Assembly: GCA_030043455.1 (NCBI GenBank)
Contig: JASHXQ010000177.1
Span: 1-8,153 of the forward strand
DNA length: 8,153 nucleotides
Direction of reading: 5' to 3'
Source of the DNA: Nitrososphaerales archaeon
GTDB taxonomy: Archaea; Thermoproteota; Nitrososphaeria; Nitrososphaerales; CADDZS01
Under the pieces are notes generated by a model. That model was not told the DNA's origin. It ran no database searches and saw only the letters and a program-made list of their open reading frames with translations. How positions within the stretch are numbered: position 1 is the stretch's first letter; the number at the start of each line of letters is the position of its first letter. This document shows positions 6,238 to 8,153 of this stretch, piece after piece. The position numbers and the translations under genes are program-made.

Positions 6238-6354
6238 TTGGGCTATCCTAGACGGCCCAAGATTCGCGAATCTCGGGTAATGTGGTACGCGTGAGGCAAG
6301 TTCGCGAACGTGGCGAACCTCTGCAGAAACTCACGTTATCCCCACTCTAGGTCG
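6238..6354 (+). ncRNA. Candidate structured non-coding RNA, family not recognised
   Basis: By hand count, 6241-6340 is 55% GC against 30% in the 100 bp before it and 35% in 6361-6460, and it has no reading frame. Perfect or near-perfect pairings nest into a branched fold: closing helix CCUAGA (6247-6252) with UCUAGG (6346-6351); a CGCG-loop hairpin AGATT/AATCT (6260-6264/6269-6273); GGGUAA/UUAUCC (6275-6280/6336-6341, one G-U); CGUGAG/CUCACG (6290-6295/6330-6335); and a terminal hairpin GUUCGC/GCGAAC (6300-6305/6313-6318). Together these make a three-way junction with a long bent arm. An alternative hairpin UUGGGC/GCCCAA (6238-6243/6255-6260) would hold the 5' closing strand in its loop, so it would either compete with the closing helix or form a pseudoknot. 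A BRE/TATA-like element lies upstream and a T-tract follows. It is not a tRNA, 5S, SRP or RNase P RNA as far as I can see. It may be a free RNA or a leader element of the zinc-ribbon gene. Confidence 0.5.
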
Positions 6355-6368
6355 TTTCTTACTTTTTT
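6355..6368 (+). terminator. T-rich terminator after the ncRNA candidate
   Basis: TTTCTTACTTTTTT follows the last pairing strand by a few bases. Archaeal RNA polymerase stops at such U-runs, so this is a natural 3' end for the RNA and would separate it from the gene at 6487. Confidence 0.5.
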
Positions 6369-6438
6369 CCTCTGTAGTTCCTCCCTTTGAGTAAAGGAGT
6401 GAAAAGTGTAGCTTGGGAATTTCCCTGAATTTGTTAAC

Positions 6439-6477
6439 TTTGTAAATTCTGAAATACCTTTCCCGCTAGTTGGAGGT
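6439..6477 (+). promoter_or_regulatory. Promoter and Shine-Dalgarno of the zinc-ribbon gene
   Basis: A TATA-like TTTGTAAATT (6439-6448) predicts transcription from about 6470, just ahead of a strong Shine-Dalgarno GGAGGT (6472-6477), nine bases before the ATG at 6487. The gene therefore probably has its own promoter, separate from the RNA candidate. Confidence 0.5.
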
Positions 6478-6486
6478 ATTCTCGAT

Positions 6487-6693
6487 ATGATCTGTCCTCT
6501 GGATCACGAAGATGTCGACTACCGATTTGGGGCAGCTCATATAGCAGAAGGTATGGTTCTGAGAATCTGTCCTAAGTGTGGAATTGTCTTTGTACCTAAT
6601 GTTCGAGTGGAACAAAATGAAGTGGAAGAAGTCTCTCCCTCATCTTCAATATCCGAGGCGTCTTCAGAAAGACAAATTTTGAAATGGCCTTAG
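6487..6693 (+). CDS. Small zinc-ribbon protein
   Basis: 68 residues from an ATG with a strong GGAGGT ribosome binding site. The likely zinc ligands are C3, H7, C28 and C31: a knuckle CPLDH at the N-terminus and CPKCG at 28-32, separated by a 20-residue segment with a predicted strand (MVLRI). This is a CxxxH...CxxC variant of the zinc ribbon fold; the ribbon fills residues 1-40. Residues 41-65 are acidic and Ser-rich and probably disordered. Proteins this small with one ribbon often bind nucleic acid or act as subunits of larger complexes; nothing here gives the partner. It follows the ncRNA candidate on the same strand by about 130 bp and is convergent with the membrane-bound regulator. I am sure of the metal site, not of a role. 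Confidence 0.75.
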   Translation: MICPLDHEDVDYRFGAAHIAEGMVLRICPKCGIVFVPNVRVEQNEVEEVSPSSSISEASSERQILKWP

Positions 6694-6703
6694 CTTCGTA
6701 GGC

Positions 6704-6714
6704 TTTCTCTTTTT
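6704..6714 (+). terminator. T-rich tract after the zinc-ribbon gene
   Basis: TTTCTCTTTTT begins 11 bp after the stop codon at 6691-6693, in the 64-bp gap to the convergent gene. It is a plausible archaeal U-tract terminator. Confidence 0.4.
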
Positions 6715-6757
6715 CAAAAATCTACTAATTCCCCACGCCGTCCATTGCGGATATGGT

Positions 6758-7180
6758 CTAGTGTTGTTTAAGAGAGATGGCTCTGAAAGTCTCCCACGAA
6801 AAAATTCCCACGGCAAGGAGGTTCATGGAAAGTGCAAACAGGTATTCGCTGGACAGGGAGGATGCCCTAAAGACTGTCAGAGTCAGAAATAGGGACATCA
6901 AAAAAATCGCGAGGAAAGTTGTTTGAAAGGGTATTATCGAACTGCGAATTCGGAGCATGTTTTCGAAGAGTAAACGATCTACCACATAGCCTCCAGGTCC
7001 TTCCTTTACAAGGCCATCCTCTACTAGTTTTCGAATATGATAGTGAGCGACGGAAGGGGAGCTCAGGCCCAATCCGTTCTGTACTTCGTGAACTCCAACT
7101 GGCTTTCCAGCCTGCCTGAAGAGATACCGATACACTCGCAGAGTAGTTCCGCTCAAACCGGCGGTGTTTGAAGGAAGCAC
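6758..7180 (-). CDS. Membrane-tethered winged-helix DNA-binding protein
   Basis: 140 residues from a GTG; an in-frame stop two codons upstream (7184-7186) bounds the start. Residues about 9-66 form a winged helix: LSGTTLRVYRYLF, then KPVGVHEVQ, the recognition helix in LSSPSVAHYHIRKLVEDGL and a short wing GPGGYVV. This resembles the ArsR/MarR-like domain that archaea often join to membrane helices. Two hydrophobic segments follow, about 82-104 and 113-132, the first ending before an Arg/Ser loop, the second before a basic tail, so both termini are probably cytosolic. It would bind DNA from the membrane, perhaps sensing an envelope signal; the signal is unknown. The gene is divergent from the anchored DUF4382-like gene with 209 bp between them and convergent with the zinc-ribbon gene. 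A TATA-like CAATATTAC on the minus strand (7225-7217) fits a leader of about 15 nt. Control of the divergent gene is inferred from position only. Confidence 0.8.
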   Translation of the reverse strand: MLPSNTAGLSGTTLRVYRYLFRQAGKPVGVHEVQNGLGLSSPSVAHYHIRKLVEDGLVKEGPGGYVVDRLLFENMLRIRSSIIPFQTTFLAIFLMSLFLTLTVFRASSLSSEYLFALSMNLLAVGIFSWETFRAISLKQH

Positions 7181-7333
7181 TTGTCAATGACCGAATTTTT
7201 GAAAGTCAGAGGGATGTAATATTGTGTGTCGATCCGAAGTAGCGACTGATCATCTCATAGCGAGTTCAACCTGTCTCGACATCAAGCAGAACCCTCAAGT
7301 TTCTCGAATAGTTGGAAAGTCGTCGCTTCCTCC

Positions 7334-7350
7334 ATTCTAAAACGTAGAAT
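7334..7350. promoter_or_regulatory. Perfect inverted repeat, candidate operator
   Basis: ATTCTA (7334-7339) and TAGAAT (7345-7350) are perfect 6-bp arms with a 5-bp spacer, centred 48 bp before the TTG at 7390. That is the zone where BRE/TATA would lie for the DUF4382-like gene, so a bound regulator could block or aid transcription. The neighbouring winged-helix protein is the obvious candidate. The rest of the 209-bp divergent spacer shows no gene. Confidence 0.35.
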
Positions 7351-7389
7351 CTTATTGATCGTGGTAATTTCTTATCGCGGACGAAAAAG

Positions 7390-8153
7390 TTGCTAGAAGA
7401 GCTTACCGAGTATCGAAAAAAGATTTTGATTGGCGCTATAACAGCCGTACTAATTGTATCAGGTATAGCTGCTTCCGCAACATGGTTTGAACCCAGCCTT
7501 GGGGGAAGCTCTGGCCACAGTTCCACATCGGATAGCACCGGAGCTCAACTTATCGTAGAGTTGACTGATCCTGCTATAGTGCCGAACGGAACGACCTCAC
7601 TCAATTTGACATATTCTCAAATCGTTTTGACAGCCGCAGGTTCTTCTGGAACCTCGCAGTCGATCTCTCTGGTCGCCGGGACAGACTCTTCCGTGAACCT
7701 GCTGTCGCTTCAAAATACCTCTCAAACGATTGCATTGGGGGAGCTTTCGACAAGTTATCAGGTCCTCTCTGCAAGTTTTCTTGTTTCGGCTGTTTCCATG
7801 GCGATCAACGGCACGACCTACCCCGTGGCCCTTGCTACGGGTGGGAACACACTCCCGGTAGATCTGGCCGACCCGTCACAGCTCAACGGCACGAGTAACG
7901 TGCTTCTTTTGGATCTAAGCCCTACGATCATCAACTCTTCCGTTGGATATCAGTTCGTGCCGGCATCACTCGCGGTCTTCAAGCCGGAATCAGAAATTAC
8001 AAGTAGCGAGGGACACTTGGGATCTACTCAAGAACTAAGCGAGCTCGATCGAGGAAATCTGCATCACAACAAGGGAAGTATCTCGGCGGATCTTCTATCG
8101 ATGTCTGTTTCTGGGGATATTACGACGATGAATATTCAGGTTACGAACACTGG
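7390..8153 (+). CDS. DUF4382-like anchored surface protein (3' end outside window)
   Basis: 254 residues are visible and the frame is open to the right edge. The frame begins after a stop at 7345-7347; the only usual start before the membrane segment is the TTG at 7390, giving a short basic N-terminus (YRKK) and a hydrophobic helix at about 12-33, which serves as a signal anchor or uncleaved signal peptide. A Gly/Ser/Thr linker (36-51) leads to a beta domain at about 53-200 that matches the DUF4382 pattern: LIVELTDPA near the start, a strand with YSQIVLTAAG, a VNLLSL segment, then LGELSTSYQVLSASF, TTYPVAL, and a closing YQFVPASLAVFKP. Several N-X-S/T sequons are present. From about 200 the sequence turns polar and charged, then a new beta segment starts (SISADLLSMSVSG), possibly a second domain. 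The protein would sit on the outer face of the membrane; its function is unknown, as for DUF4382 generally. No Shine-Dalgarno is seen. It is divergent from the membrane-bound regulator. Confidence 0.8.
   Translation, partial: MLEELTEYRKKILIGAITAVLIVSGIAASATWFEPSLGGSSGHSSTSDSTGAQLIVELTDPAIVPNGTTSLNLTYSQIVLTAAGSSGTSQSISLVAGTDSSVNLLSLQNTSQTIALGELSTSYQVLSASFLVSAVSMAINGTTYPVALATGGNTLPVDLADPSQLNGTSNVLLLDLSPTIINSSVGYQFVPASLAVFKPESEITSSEGHLGSTQELSELDRGNLHHNKGSISADLLSMSVSGDITTMNIQVTNT

Noticed and set aside
6100..6335. RNase P RNA, because of AGGAAAGTTTGG near 6104 and GCAGAAAC near 6323
   Set aside because: The partner element of P4 (a CGGCTTA-like sequence) and the other conserved regions are missing.
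6238..6345. tRNA, because GTTCGCGAAC looks like a T-arm and TCTAGGATAG (minus strand) like a D-arm
   Set aside because: No 7-bp acceptor stem, no anticodon arm with proper spacing and no CCA-side geometry on either strand; the strong helices are incompatible with a cloverleaf.
6238..6354. 5S rRNA, given about 110 nt and a three-way junction
   Set aside because: The conserved loop sequences of 5S rRNA are absent, and the resemblance of GAAC followed by a short arm is superficial.
7266..7538. Minus-strand ORF of 90 codons
   Set aside because: It overlaps the start of the DUF4382-like gene, whose frame has a clear membrane helix and domain; the minus-strand protein has no coherent pattern.
1..8153. 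Mobile element, CRISPR array or toxin-antitoxin system
   Set aside because: No transposase, integrase, terminal inverted repeats, regularly spaced repeats or toxin-like pair were seen.

Overview
The window looks archaeal and cellular, not viral or mobile. The signs are TATA/BRE-like elements 25-40 bp ahead of several starts, mostly without a Shine-Dalgarno; frequent TTG/GTG starts; two secreted or membrane-anchored surface proteins rich in N-X-S/T sequons; and a winged-helix regulator carrying its own membrane helices, a type common in archaea. Moderate GC and the protein style would fit a Nitrososphaerota/TACK or Thermoplasmata-related lineage. That placement is inference; no marker gene here fixes it.

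Layout. (1) 2-1876 (+): C-terminal part of a large cell-surface protein with degenerate tandem modules and a C-terminal membrane anchor; its start lies left of the window. (2) 1911-2282 (-): small coiled-coil protein of unknown function, convergent with the first. (3) 2283-2677: non-coding spacer with short repeats. (4) 2678-3154 (+): PadR-type regulator. (5) 3307-4128 (+): Nudix hydrolase with an unidentified N-terminal domain. (6) 4240-5601 (+): nucleotide-sugar (UDP-ManNAc/UDP-Glc type) 6-dehydrogenase with altered active-site residues. (7) 5657-5956 (-): unknown 99-aa protein. (8) 5957-6486: 530 bp without a protein gene, containing the best candidate for something undescribed: a GC-rich, strongly self-complementary block (about 6238-6354) with a TATA-like element in front and a T-tract behind, read here as a candidate structured non-coding RNA. 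(9) 6487-6693 (+): small zinc-ribbon protein. (10) 6758-7180 (-): winged-helix DNA-binding protein with two membrane helices. (11) 7390-8153 (+): start of a DUF4382-like anchored surface protein, divergent from gene 10 and running off the right edge.

How it may fit together (inference): the dehydrogenase would supply a uronic-acid sugar nucleotide for surface glycans, the sequon-rich surface proteins at both ends are plausible acceptors, and the Nudix protein could act on a nucleotide or nucleotide-sugar. The membrane-tethered winged-helix protein may control the divergent surface gene; a perfect 6-bp-arm inverted repeat lies 40 bp ahead of that gene. Most genes appear to have their own promoters, so this is a neighbourhood of single-gene units more than an operon.
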